This document shows, one piece after another, positions 56,916-64,000 of a stretch of DNA of 64,000 nt. The stretch is from NCBI RefSeq assembly GCF_000421265.1, contig NZ_ATWN01000003.1, positions 248,001-312,000 of the forward strand. Reading direction: 5' to 3'. Position numbers and translations under genes: made by a program. Numbering within the stretch: position 1 is the first letter of the stretch; every line of letters starts with the position of its first letter. Below the pieces are notes generated by a model. It worked only from the letters and a program-made list of their open reading frames with translations, was not told where the DNA came from and searched no databases. This DNA is from Thalassospira lucentensis MCCC 1A00383 = DSM 14000 (GTDB lineage: Bacteria > Pseudomonadota > Alphaproteobacteria > Rhodospirillales > Thalassospiraceae).

Positions 56916-57590
56916 ATGACGAACCCGCATTTGTCGATCAACTGGCTGCTTGCAGCACCGCTGGCCACCGTATTCGGATTTGGCCCGCTGGATGCTGCCT
57001 ATGCGCAGTCAACGGCGACATCAACCATGACAGATGCACCCTCGTCTTCATCATCCTACCTTGTGCCGGGTGGAAATCTCATGTCAGGCATTTTACCCCC
57101 GGCTGGCCATAACAGTTTGGGGCGCTATATCTCCGGCAGCACAACATATGGCATCCAAATAAGCCCCGATGACACCAACAACACTGATGATGCCGGACAG
57201 GTCTGGCTTGAACTTAACGGGCAGACCACCGACAGAAACGGTATGAGTGCGCAAGTTGGCCTTGGCTATGCCCCAACTCCGGATGTCGGCATTGCTGTCG
57301 GACCCTTTGTCGATCTCAGCGGTCCAAGGGCGGATAATTTCGGTGCCTATGAAGCTGGAAGCTATGAGCATCAAACACGCTCATCGCGTATTATGCTCTC
57401 GGATGGCAGCAGCGGTTTTGATGGTGCCGGGTTTGCCGCATCCTTATCCTTCATGCCACTTGAAGACATCTGGATCGGGCTGCACGGCAGCGTATCGCAC
57501 AGCCTGACACCTTCCGAAACGCATCAAGGCATGCTTGATGGCATTGATGCCATGCTTGGCCTGACTGCACGCTACCGGATCGAGTTTTGA
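56916..57590 (+). CDS. Exported protein, probable outer-membrane beta-barrel
   Basis: A 224-residue exported protein, start ATG at 56916 with GGGAA upstream. The signal peptide is about residues 1-31 (WLLAAPLATVFGFGPLDAAYAQ). The mature protein is Gly/Ser/Thr-rich with alternating hydrophobic strands, repeated GLGYAPTPDVGIAVGPFVDL-like patterns, and ends in ARYRIEF, a C-terminal aromatic typical of outer-membrane barrels. I do not recognise a family. It is likely an outer-membrane protein (inference). Confidence 0.7.
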   Translation: MTNPHLSINWLLAAPLATVFGFGPLDAAYAQSTATSTMTDAPSSSSSYLVPGGNLMSGILPPAGHNSLGRYISGSTTYGIQISPDDTNNTDDAGQVWLELNGQTTDRNGMSAQVGLGYAPTPDVGIAVGPFVDLSGPRADNFGAYEAGSYEHQTRSSRIMLSDGSSGFDGAGFAASLSFMPLEDIWIGLHGSVSHSLTPSETHQGMLDGIDAMLGLTARYRIEF

Positions 57591-57700
57591 TCCACCTTCG
57601 CCGTTGTATCTTTTGGCCGATCAACCATCAAATACCTTGTTGCGTCACCTTGCTGTCCTGTATGACTCTTGGCAGGAAACACAGGGACATATAAACGCGC

Positions 57701-58687
57701 ATGAGCACTTCGCACCAGCCCGAACAAGTCATCCTTGGCGCACCATTTGACGCCTGCAATGCGCTTGCTTCGGCCAAGAATGCCAATCTTTATCGCGCTG
57801 CCATGCGGCTGAGCCCGGAACGCCAGCGGTTCTTTTTGGCAAGTTACGCCTCCATGCGGGTGATTGACGATATTGTCGACGACGGTTTTCTCGAACTGCC
57901 AGACACCGAACGTCAACTCGACCGTGAAAACGTCCTTGCGACCCTTGATAACTGGCAAGCACAGATTGTTGCTTCCAAGGCTGACAAGCCCAATCCACTG
58001 CCCGAAACCGGCCCTCTTGATGAAAATGTCTATGATGCCTTACGTCAAACACTGGGACGCAGCGATCTTGCAACCGATCCATGGATCGAACTTGCCGACG
58101 CCTTGCGCCGCGATATTGCCGAAGACCCGATGGATGAATGGGACGATTTCATTTCCTATTGCGAGGGGGCGACTGCCGCACCGGCATCGATTTTCGTTTA
58201 TCTGCTGTCGGCACGGTATGATGAGGCAATTGGCTATACGTCGCCGCTGACGAACGCACCGCTGTATCATGCGCGCGACATGGCGATTTTCTGCTACATC
58301 ATCCATATCCTGCGTGACCTTCCCGAGGACATCAAAGGCCCCGACCGCCTCGTCACCATCCCGTCCGAAGTTTTGATTGCGGCCGATATTACAATTGGCG
58401 AGATTCGCAATGCTATCGGGCAGGGCCGATATAGCGATCTTGACCTTTTGGGCTCGATCCTGATGGAACATGCTTGGGAACATTTTGAAACCGGTCAGGC
58501 CCGCTCTGGCGAATTGCTGTCCGTTCTTGATGCTGACGAAGCCGACACCCTGTCGCGCCTTTTTACGGTTTATATCGAACTGGGTGGGGCGATGATGGAA
58601 AATGGATATGCTGCGTTTCTGTCGGACCGCGACGAGATCATGCAAATCACAGCCCAAAGCAGCCTGCCGGACGTTAACGAACAATAA
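57701..58687 (+). CDS. Squalene/phytoene synthase family protein, divergent
   Basis: A 328-residue protein of the trans-isoprenyl diphosphate synthase (head-to-head) family. The first Asp-rich motif is IDDIVDD (residues 55-61) and the second RDLPED (205-210) in IIHILRDLPEDIKG; the YC segment ISYCEGATAAPASIFVYLL (151-169) is also present. The usual sequence after the second motif (GRxYLP) is replaced by PDRLVTIP, so the product may differ from squalene or phytoene. No hopanoid or carotenoid genes lie nearby. A lone family member, function open. Confidence 0.82.
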   Translation: MSTSHQPEQVILGAPFDACNALASAKNANLYRAAMRLSPERQRFFLASYASMRVIDDIVDDGFLELPDTERQLDRENVLATLDNWQAQIVASKADKPNPLPETGPLDENVYDALRQTLGRSDLATDPWIELADALRRDIAEDPMDEWDDFISYCEGATAAPASIFVYLLSARYDEAIGYTSPLTNAPLYHARDMAIFCYIIHILRDLPEDIKGPDRLVTIPSEVLIAADITIGEIRNAIGQGRYSDLDLLGSILMEHAWEHFETGQARSGELLSVLDADEADTLSRLFTVYIELGGAMMENGYAAFLSDRDEIMQITAQSSLPDVNEQ

Positions 58688-58897
58688 GACGGGCTTTTGG
58701 ATCGAATTCACAAAGAGGCTCGACCTTCGAGCAAACCTCAACCATGATGTTTTTCGCCACAATTTAGCAAAATAACGGCCGCAACGAATTTGACTTTGCC
58801 AAACTCGTCCCAAATGTCGGAAACCAGACTAAAAGAGCCAAAATTCACGAAAAGACTTCCCTGCGGCCTCTCTCTCGTTCGCAAAAGAGGTTAATTA
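58688..58897. other. Intergenic region, no gene seen
   Basis: About 210 bp without a supported gene; it should hold the promoter for the small protein gene at 58898. AGAGG lies 10 bases before its ATG. Confidence 0.4.
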
Positions 58898-59143
58898 ATG
58901 TTTCCGTTGCTAAAAAAGGTGGAATCCTGGATCCGCAACCAATGGGTCGATGCTGTTGTTGGCTTCATATTACTGTTCACCGCCCTGAATGATACCGGCG
59001 ACACACTTTTTGATGATGTGATGTCTGGAAATGTTGGCACATCACATGGCGTGCTTGTTTTAGGGCTGGCCCACATCATTCGATCGGTCCCGCCAGTTTT
59101 GCGGAGCATCGGCCTCATTTTCTATCAAGAAAAAGCTGAGTGA
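58898..59143 (+). CDS. Small hypothetical membrane-associated protein
   Basis: An 81-residue protein with one hydrophobic segment (WVDAVVGFILLFTAL, about 16-30) and a second weaker one (HGVLVLGLAHIIRSVPPVL, about 50-68). AGAGG is upstream of the ATG. No family is recognised. It is convergent with pgk and shares the terminator region. Confidence 0.6.
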   Translation: MFPLLKKVESWIRNQWVDAVVGFILLFTALNDTGDTLFDDVMSGNVGTSHGVLVLGLAHIIRSVPPVLRSIGLIFYQEKAE

Positions 59144-59234
59144 CCGTGGCAAACAAGCCGGAATGCTCCTGATCAGGCCTTTTGCGCCGACTTTGCTTCT
59201 GTCGAGCAATGCTGCACCACTTCGGGATGCAAAA

Positions 59235-59270
59235 GAAAACCCCGCCAAATTGGCGGGGTTTATCATTTTG
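59235..59270. terminator. Bidirectional terminator after pgk
   Basis: AACCCCGCCAA and TTGGCGGGGTT form a nearly loop-free perfect stem flanked by A and T residues on both sides. It ends pgk transcription (minus) and can end the small gene (plus). Confidence 0.9.
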
Positions 59271-59291
59271 GTGTTCTGTGGTGCGACAGGA

Positions 59292-60485
59292 TTAACCGCG
59301 CAGGGCCGCAACACCCGGAAGAACCTTGCCTTCCAGCCACTCAAGGAAAGCACCGCCAGCCGTCGAGACATAGGAAAATGCCTGATCAGAATTGGCATGG
59401 CGCAGGGCAGCAACCGTATCACCACCGCCAGCAACCGAAAGAAGTTTGCCTTCCTTGGTCAGTTTGGCGGCATGCTGCGCAACCGAAACGGTTGCCGTGT
59501 CAAACGGGTTGATTTCAAACGCACCCAGAGGTCCGTTCCACACCAGCGTTTCGCACGATTCCAGACGCTTGTTCAGGTCTTCGATCGTTTTTGGACCGGC
59601 ATCAAGGATCATACCGTTATCCGCAACATCATTGATGTCAGAAACATCATGCGGCGCATTGGCGGCAAATTCCTTGGCTACAAGACCATCGACTGGCAAC
59701 ACAATTTCACAATTGGCGGCTTCGGCCTTTTTGAAAATTTCGCGTGCTGTTTCAAGAAGATCATGCTCGCACAGCGATTTACCAACATTGACACCCTTGG
59801 CGGCCAGGAACGTATTGGCCATGCCGCCGCCAATCACCAACTGATCAACCTTGGCAACCAGATTGCCCAAAAGATCAAGTTTGGTCGAAATCTTGGCACC
59901 ACCAACAATCGCCATCACCGGATGTTTCGGCGCTTCAAGCGCCTCGCTCAATGCTTCGAGTTCGACCTGCATCAAACGACCTGCATAAGACGGCAACGCG
60001 CGTGCCAGTCCCTCGGTTGAAGCATGTGCACGGTGCGCGCATGAAAAGGCATCATTGACATAAATATCGCCAAGCTTGGCCAGTTCGGCGGCAAATGCCG
60101 GATCGTTTTTTTCTTCTTCTGCGTGATAGCGCAGATTTTCCAAAAGGGCGATCTCACCGTTTTCAAGACTGTTCACAACACCTGCTGCCGTATCACCAAT
60201 GCAATCATCGGCAAACTTCACAGGACGACCAAGCTGTTTGGCAAGTGCCTCTGCGACCGGTTTAAGTGACATTTCCGGTACACGGGCACCTTTCGGACGG
60301 CCAAAATGGGTGATTACAACCAGTTTCGCACCGGCATCGGCCAGTTCGATCAGTCCGGGAACGGTTCGGTCGATACGGGTAGTATCCCCGACAACACCGT
60401 CTTTCATCGGGACGTTAAGATCAGCGCGCAGCAAAACGCGCTTGCCAGCGACATTGACACCGTCAAGCGTATTGAAGTCAGCCAT
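59292..60485 (-). CDS. pgk: Phosphoglycerate kinase
   Basis: A 397-residue phosphoglycerate kinase. [15 protein letters not shown] (16-30), HFGRPKG, and [13 protein letters not shown] in the N-domain; [26 protein letters not shown] and GGGDTVAAL in the nucleotide-binding domain. All catalytic segments intact. The usual partner gap is not adjacent. The promoter must lie between 60486 and the dapF terminator. Confidence 0.97.
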   Translation of the reverse strand: MADFNTLDGVNVAGKRVLLRADLNVPMKDGVVGDTTRIDRTVPGLIELADAGAKLVVITHFGRPKGARVPEMSLKPVAEALAKQLGRPVKFADDCIGDTAAGVVNSLENGEIALLENLRYHAEEEKNDPAFAAELAKLGDIYVNDAFSCAHRAHASTEGLARALPSYAGRLMQVELEALSEALEAPKHPVMAIVGGAKISTKLDLLGNLVAKVDQLVIGGGMANTFLAAKGVNVGKSLCEHDLLETAREIFKKAEAANCEIVLPVDGLVAKEFAANAPHDVSDINDVADNGMILDAGPKTIEDLNKRLESCETLVWNGPLGAFEINPFDTATVSVAQHAAKLTKEGKLLSVAGGGDTVAALRHANSDQAFSYVSTAGGAFLEWLEGKVLPGVAALRG

Positions 60486-60626
60486 TATCTGAACCTGCTT
60501 TTGAGTTTTACAAAAGACGGGATGGGGGATGTCCCGACATGGATTGGACCAAATCCTGATGCGCCCTGTTTTGCCCGATCAGCACAACCAACGCAAGACC
60601 AGATGGGGTCCGTAAGAATACCTGTC

Positions 60627-60660
60627 AAAAAAGACGGCCTTCACAATTCGTGTGGGCCGG
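60627..60660 (-). terminator. Rho-independent terminator after dapF
   Basis: Minus strand: CCGGCCCACA, loop CGAAT, TGTGAAGGCCG, then TCTTTTTTG. It separates dapF from pgk. Confidence 0.85.
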
Positions 60661-60674
60661 TTATTGAAACCTGA

Positions 60675-61520
60675 TCAGTGATGGGCCAAAAGGGATGCAT
60701 GTACAAAGCCCGAAAAGCTGGTCGCAACCGGCCCGGTCATCAAAACATGATCATCGGGCAGCCATTCGATGGTTAAATTGCCGCCATCCAGAATGATTTC
60801 GGTTTTGCGCCCGGTTAGGCCACGGCGTGCCGCAGCAACACCGGCGGCACATGCCCCCGTGCCGCAGGCGCGTGTCACACCGACACCGCGTTCCCATACC
60901 CGCATGCGCAACTGATTTTCACCAATGATGCTGCATACTTCGATGTTCGCCCGTTCCGGGAACATTTCATGATGCTCAAGAACCGGACCAAGCTTTTCAA
61001 TATCAATCGCCTCGGCATCATCGACAAAGAAAACAGCGTGCGGATTACCAACATTTACCCCAACCGGGTCCGAAAGCGGCCCCAGCGATAGCGGAATATG
61101 GTTGCTATCAACCGCACTGCCCAACGGAATATCGCGCCAGTCCAGTTTGACCTGTCCCATATCAACCGTGATCTGCCCATCTGCCAACCCATTGGCATCG
61201 AGCAACCCAACCACGGTTTCGATGATCACGTCTTTGCGGCCAAGTTCACCCATCACAATATTGGCGACACAGCGCGCCGCATTGCCACAGGCCTCGACCT
61301 CGCCACCATCATTGTTACGGATGCGCATGAACGCATCGGCCAACTCGTCACGGGCGGGCTCAATGACAATCAACTGATCACAGCCGACACCGGTTTTACG
61401 ATCCGCGATACGGGCAGCGGTTGCGTGATCAAGATCAAGCACAGCGGGATCACGTCGTCCGTCAAAGACAACGAAATCATTTCCAAGACCATGCATTTTG
61501 ACAAAAGGAATACCGTTCAT
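60675..61520 (-). CDS. dapF: Diaminopimelate epimerase
   Basis: A 281-residue cofactor-independent epimerase converting LL- to meso-diaminopimelate for lysine and peptidoglycan. The catalytic cysteines are in ACGNAARCVA (first half) and TRACGTGACAAGVAAA (second half). KMHGLGNDFVVFDGR opens the protein. Full length. It is convergent with nothing nearby and has its own terminator. Confidence 0.97.
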   Translation of the reverse strand: MNGIPFVKMHGLGNDFVVFDGRRDPAVLDLDHATAARIADRKTGVGCDQLIVIEPARDELADAFMRIRNNDGGEVEACGNAARCVANIVMGELGRKDVIIETVVGLLDANGLADGQITVDMGQVKLDWRDIPLGSAVDSNHIPLSLGPLSDPVGVNVGNPHAVFFVDDAEAIDIEKLGPVLEHHEMFPERANIEVCSIIGENQLRMRVWERGVGVTRACGTGACAAGVAAARRGLTGRKTEIILDGGNLTIEWLPDDHVLMTGPVATSFSGFVHASLLAHH

Positions 61521-61595
61521 ACCTGCCTTATAATCATGATTTCACCCTGCGTCCACATGCGGCTTATCACGACATATAAGCGCCCCACCTGTTGG

Positions 61596-62105
61596 TCAGG
61601 CTGAGATTGCTGGCTTGAAAGGTGTCGCTGGTGCGCAATAGCGTACTTTGCGCGGTGTGAAACCGGCCGCCTTGAAATAATCGCGTTGGCGTTGGTCCAT
61701 TTCACCAAGCGAGACATAAACATTCCCACATTGATGTTCCGCTGCCAATCGGGTCATGGCTTCGCGCATGGCATCGAGCACATAGGGCCGCGAAACAATT
61801 TCCACCGTCATCACATTATCAAGATGAAGAACACGACCATCGGCCATGTCATCATGCACCTGATAGGAAAACAGCCCGTGGATATACCCACGCTCGTTGG
61901 CAACCACGATAATGCCGCGCGACCGCAGCCAAAGAATATCTTCGCATCCATCGCCGGGCACGATGTTGGACGTGGGTGAACAACATTCGGCGACAAATTC
62001 GCACCACCGATCAAACGTCAGATCAGCCTGCAACATCTGCACAAGCGGATACGTCATGTCGGCTGTGTGCGATGTAAGGGGACGTGCGTAATATGTTGCT
62101 GCCAT
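61596..62105 (-). CDS. GNAT-like acetyltransferase, FNR-controlled
   Basis: A 169-residue protein with a C-terminal YFKAAGFTPRKVRY segment that resembles the GNAT YxxxGF motif and a preceding EAMTRLAAEHQCGNVYVSL helix-strand pattern. The acetyl-CoA loop is not clear-cut, so GNAT is a fold-level guess. I choose the ATG at 62105, which has AAGGAT 9 bases upstream; an upstream extension to 62213 would run across the FNR box. Its promoter carries a perfect FNR site at class II spacing, so it is probably switched on at low oxygen together with the divergent ccoN. Confidence 0.7.
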   Translation of the reverse strand: MAATYYARPLTSHTADMTYPLVQMLQADLTFDRWCEFVAECCSPTSNIVPGDGCEDILWLRSRGIIVVANERGYIHGLFSYQVHDDMADGRVLHLDNVMTVEIVSRPYVLDAMREAMTRLAAEHQCGNVYVSLGEMDQRQRDYFKAAGFTPRKVRYCAPATPFKPAISA

Positions 62106-62131
62106 GGCCCTGATCCTTGAGAATTTTCGTG

Positions 62132-62173
62132 ATAATGGCGCAAATAATTCGACCCAACCTTGATGTGCATCAA
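62132..62173 (-). promoter_or_regulatory. FNR/FixK-type promoter of the GNAT-like gene
   Basis: A perfect FNR box, TTGAT-GTGC-ATCAA, at 62160-62173. On the minus strand a -10-like CATTAT lies at 62137-62132, which puts the box centre about 41 bases before the predicted transcription start (about 62125). That start gives a 20-base leader with a ribosome binding site before the ATG at 62105. Confidence 0.82.
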
Positions 62174-62285
62174 CACCTTTACCCGGCCAACCGCGCATAA
62201 ACACTCTCAGCACTGAAGAGTCCTTAAATATGCAGGCCTATATTTTCTTATGATTGAGTAGCAGGTTGGTTTTACGCGCACCTAT

Positions 62286-62327
62286 TTGATGCACATCAAT
62301 GGCGTGACCATCACAATCCCGCATAAT
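62286..62327 (+). promoter_or_regulatory. FNR/FixK-type promoter of ccoN
   Basis: A perfect FNR box, TTGAT-GCAC-ATCAA, at 62286-62299 and a -10-like CATAAT at 62322-62327. The box centre is about 41.5 bases upstream of a predicted start near 62334, exactly the class II activation spacing. cbb3 oxidase genes are classic FNR/FixK targets. The leader to ccoN is about 177 bases. Confidence 0.88.
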
Positions 62328-62510
62328 CGCTCAAGACTTAAGAAAACCTCGCCTGTGACGATGTCGCCCATCCGGGACGACACCGTATGGGTGGGGCTTT
62401 TGGTGCAGGGGAATGGCAGCTTGTAAGCAGCATGCCGTTCACCGGGACAGATTGGAACCGGCCAGCCAAGGGTTGACCAGTTCCCCGAATACCTTGAACG
62501 GGAGTCGAGC

Positions 62511-63983
62511 ATGAGCCAGGGGAGCATGGCACAGACAGCACCATCATCTGTTGCTGTTAATTACAATATGGACGTTGTGCGCTGGGGCGCATTGGCGACC
62601 GTATTTTGGGGTGTGATTGGTTTTTTGGTGGGCGATGTTCTCGCCTGGCAATTGGCGTTTCCGGCCCTCAACTTCGATATCGAATATCTCAACTTCGGGC
62701 GTTTGCGCCCGTTGCATACGTCTGCGGTGATTTTTGCCTTTGGCGGCAATGCGCTGCTGGCGACGTCATTCTATGTGGTGCAGCGGACCTGCCGCGCCTC
62801 GCTTTATGGCGGAAAGGCGCTTCCGGCATTTGTATTCTGGGGATATCAGCTTTTCATCGTCATGGCGGCAATCGGCTATGTCACGGGCGTTACTCAGGGT
62901 CGTGAATATGCTGAACCAGAATGGTTTGTCGATCTTTGGCTGACCATAGTTTGGGTCTGCTATCTGGCTGTGTTTGTCGGCACGCTTCTCAAACGTCGCG
63001 AGCCGCATATTTATGTCGCGAACTGGTTCTATCTGGCGTTCATCGTCACGATTGCGATGCTCCATCTGGGCAACAACCTTGCAATCCCGGTTTCGCTGTT
63101 TGGCACCAAATCCTATTCGATGTTTTCCGGCGTTCAGGATGCCTTGACCCAGTGGTGGTACGGCCATAACGCGGTTGGCTTCTTCCTGACGGCTGGCTTC
63201 CTTGGCATGATGTATTACTTCATCCCCAAACGTGCCGAACGGCCGGTCTATTCATACCGTCTGTCGATCATTCACTTCTGGGCGCTGATCTTCCTCTATA
63301 TCTGGGCCGGTCCGCATCACTTGCATTACACCGCCCTTCCTGACTGGGCGCAGACCCTTGGCATGACCTTCTCGATCATGTTGTGGATGCCGTCCTGGGG
63401 CGGGATGATCAACGGGTTGATGACCCTTTCAGGTGCCTGGGACAAACTGCGCACTGATCCGGTCTTGCGGTTCATGGTGGCGGCTGTTGGTTTCTATGGC
63501 ATGTCGACCTTCGAAGGTCCTGTTATGTCGATCAAGGCGGTTAACGGCCTGTCGCATTATACCGACTGGACCATTGGTCACGTACATTCCGGCGCACTTG
63601 GCTGGGTCGCATTCGTATCCTTTGGGGCGATCTACCATCTGATCCCGGTCCTTTGGAACCGTGAACGCCTTTATTCCATGCGCCTTGTGTCACATCACTT
63701 CTGGCTCGGCACCATTGGCATCGTTCTTTACATCACCTCGATGTGGGTATCGGGGATCATGCAGGGCCTGATGTGGCGCGCTTACGATGAACTTGGTTTT
63801 CTTCAGTATTCCTTCATCGAAACGGTCGAGGCGATGCATCCCTATTACATCATTCGTGCAACGGGTGGGCTGCTGTTCTTGCTCGGCTCGTTCCTGATGG
63901 TCTGGAACGTTTACAAGACGATCCGCGGCGATCTGCGCAACGAAGCACCGATTGGCACACCCGCAACCGTTGCGGCCGAATAA
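62511..63983 (+). CDS. ccoN: cbb3-type cytochrome c oxidase subunit I
   Basis: A 490-residue catalytic subunit of the high-affinity cbb3 oxidase, which works at low oxygen. About twelve membrane segments. Haem and Cu_B ligand histidines are in segments such as [49 protein letters not shown] and [18 protein letters not shown]. The ribosome binding site is GGGAG before ATG 62511. ccoO starts 12 bp downstream. The upstream FNR box fits microaerobic induction. Confidence 0.97.
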   Translation: MSQGSMAQTAPSSVAVNYNMDVVRWGALATVFWGVIGFLVGDVLAWQLAFPALNFDIEYLNFGRLRPLHTSAVIFAFGGNALLATSFYVVQRTCRASLYGGKALPAFVFWGYQLFIVMAAIGYVTGVTQGREYAEPEWFVDLWLTIVWVCYLAVFVGTLLKRREPHIYVANWFYLAFIVTIAMLHLGNNLAIPVSLFGTKSYSMFSGVQDALTQWWYGHNAVGFFLTAGFLGMMYYFIPKRAERPVYSYRLSIIHFWALIFLYIWAGPHHLHYTALPDWAQTLGMTFSIMLWMPSWGGMINGLMTLSGAWDKLRTDPVLRFMVAAVGFYGMSTFEGPVMSIKAVNGLSHYTDWTIGHVHSGALGWVAFVSFGAIYHLIPVLWNRERLYSMRLVSHHFWLGTIGIVLYITSMWVSGIMQGLMWRAYDELGFLQYSFIETVEAMHPYYIIRATGGLLFLLGSFLMVWNVYKTIRGDLRNEAPIGTPATVAAE

Positions 63984-63995
63984 GGGGGACGAAAC

Positions 63996-64000
63996 ATGCT
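63996..64000 (+). CDS. ccoO: Start of ccoO (cut by window end)
   Basis: An ATG at 63996 follows the ccoN stop by 12 bp and has GGGGGAC 5 bases upstream. Only the first two codons are in the window. Identity is inferred solely from the near-universal ccoNOQP order. Confidence 0.6.

Noticed and set aside
62106..62213. N-terminal extension of the GNAT-like gene
   Set aside because: It would place the FNR box and -10-like hexamer inside the coding region; the ATG at 62105 has its own ribosome binding site.

Overview
The window is chromosomal DNA of an alphaproteobacterium, most likely a Rhodospirillales member close to Thalassospira. This rests on gene content and order: a CcrM-type GANTC methylase, F0 ATP synthase genes split from F1 and carrying both b and b' subunits, a mutY / dciA-dsbA-smc block, cbb3 oxidase genes and a medium GC content. 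I could not run a species-level comparison. Almost all genes look housekeeping. I see no insertion sequence, prophage, CRISPR array, tRNA or rRNA.

Layout. 1-7.8 kb: a partial CoA-pyrophosphatase-type Nudix gene with a DUF1285 gene, facing a moxR-DUF58-DUF4159-VWA/GATase-like operon of the Bat/cell-envelope type. 7.8-9.9 kb: a LysR regulator divergent from a glutathionyl-hydroquinone reductase. 9.9-12.4 kb: the F0 operon atpI-B-E-F'-F (minus strand). 12.9-20.5 kb: a YPYP-type methyltransferase, smc, dsbA and dciA (minus), divergent from mutY. 20.6-22.5 kb: a small protein gene and ccrM, with CtrA-like and GANTC motifs upstream of ccrM. 22.5-29.3 kb: a BMP-type nucleoside/nucleobase ABC importer with a CodA-like deaminase and a flavin reductase. 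29.5-34.7 kb: a phytase/esterase-like secreted protein, an RlmM-like methyltransferase, a GFA protein, nadB and a MOSC protein. 34.9-37.2 kb: two tandem GAF-GGDEF paralogues, one catalytically intact and one degenerate. 37.2-42.1 kb: a DUF4269 protein, an AEC transporter, a YHYH protein and an ATM1-type ABC exporter. 42.4-45.3 kb: proA-nadD-rsfS-rlmH. 45.5-47.9 kb: a RibD-C/DHFR-like protein and sdaA, the latter under a tandem glycine riboswitch. 48.2-54.7 kb: gpmI-envC-ctpA-yibQ-like-rppH. 54.7-59.1 kb: small membrane proteins, a Tam-like methyltransferase, an alpha/beta hydrolase, an outer-membrane-like protein and a divergent squalene/phytoene-synthase-like protein. 59.3-61.5 kb: pgk and dapF (minus). 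61.6-64 kb: a GNAT-like gene divergent from ccoN(O), with a perfect FNR/FixK box at class II spacing on each side.

The strongest points for a second look are regulatory or concern paralogue divergence: the two-aptamer glycine riboswitch in front of serine deaminase, the back-to-back FNR promoters that bring an unknown acetyltransferase-like gene into the low-oxygen regulon, the catalytically dead GGDEF twin that keeps its inhibitory-site motif, and the cluster of methylation and CtrA-like sites in front of ccrM. I did not find a clearly new multi-gene defence or mobile system.
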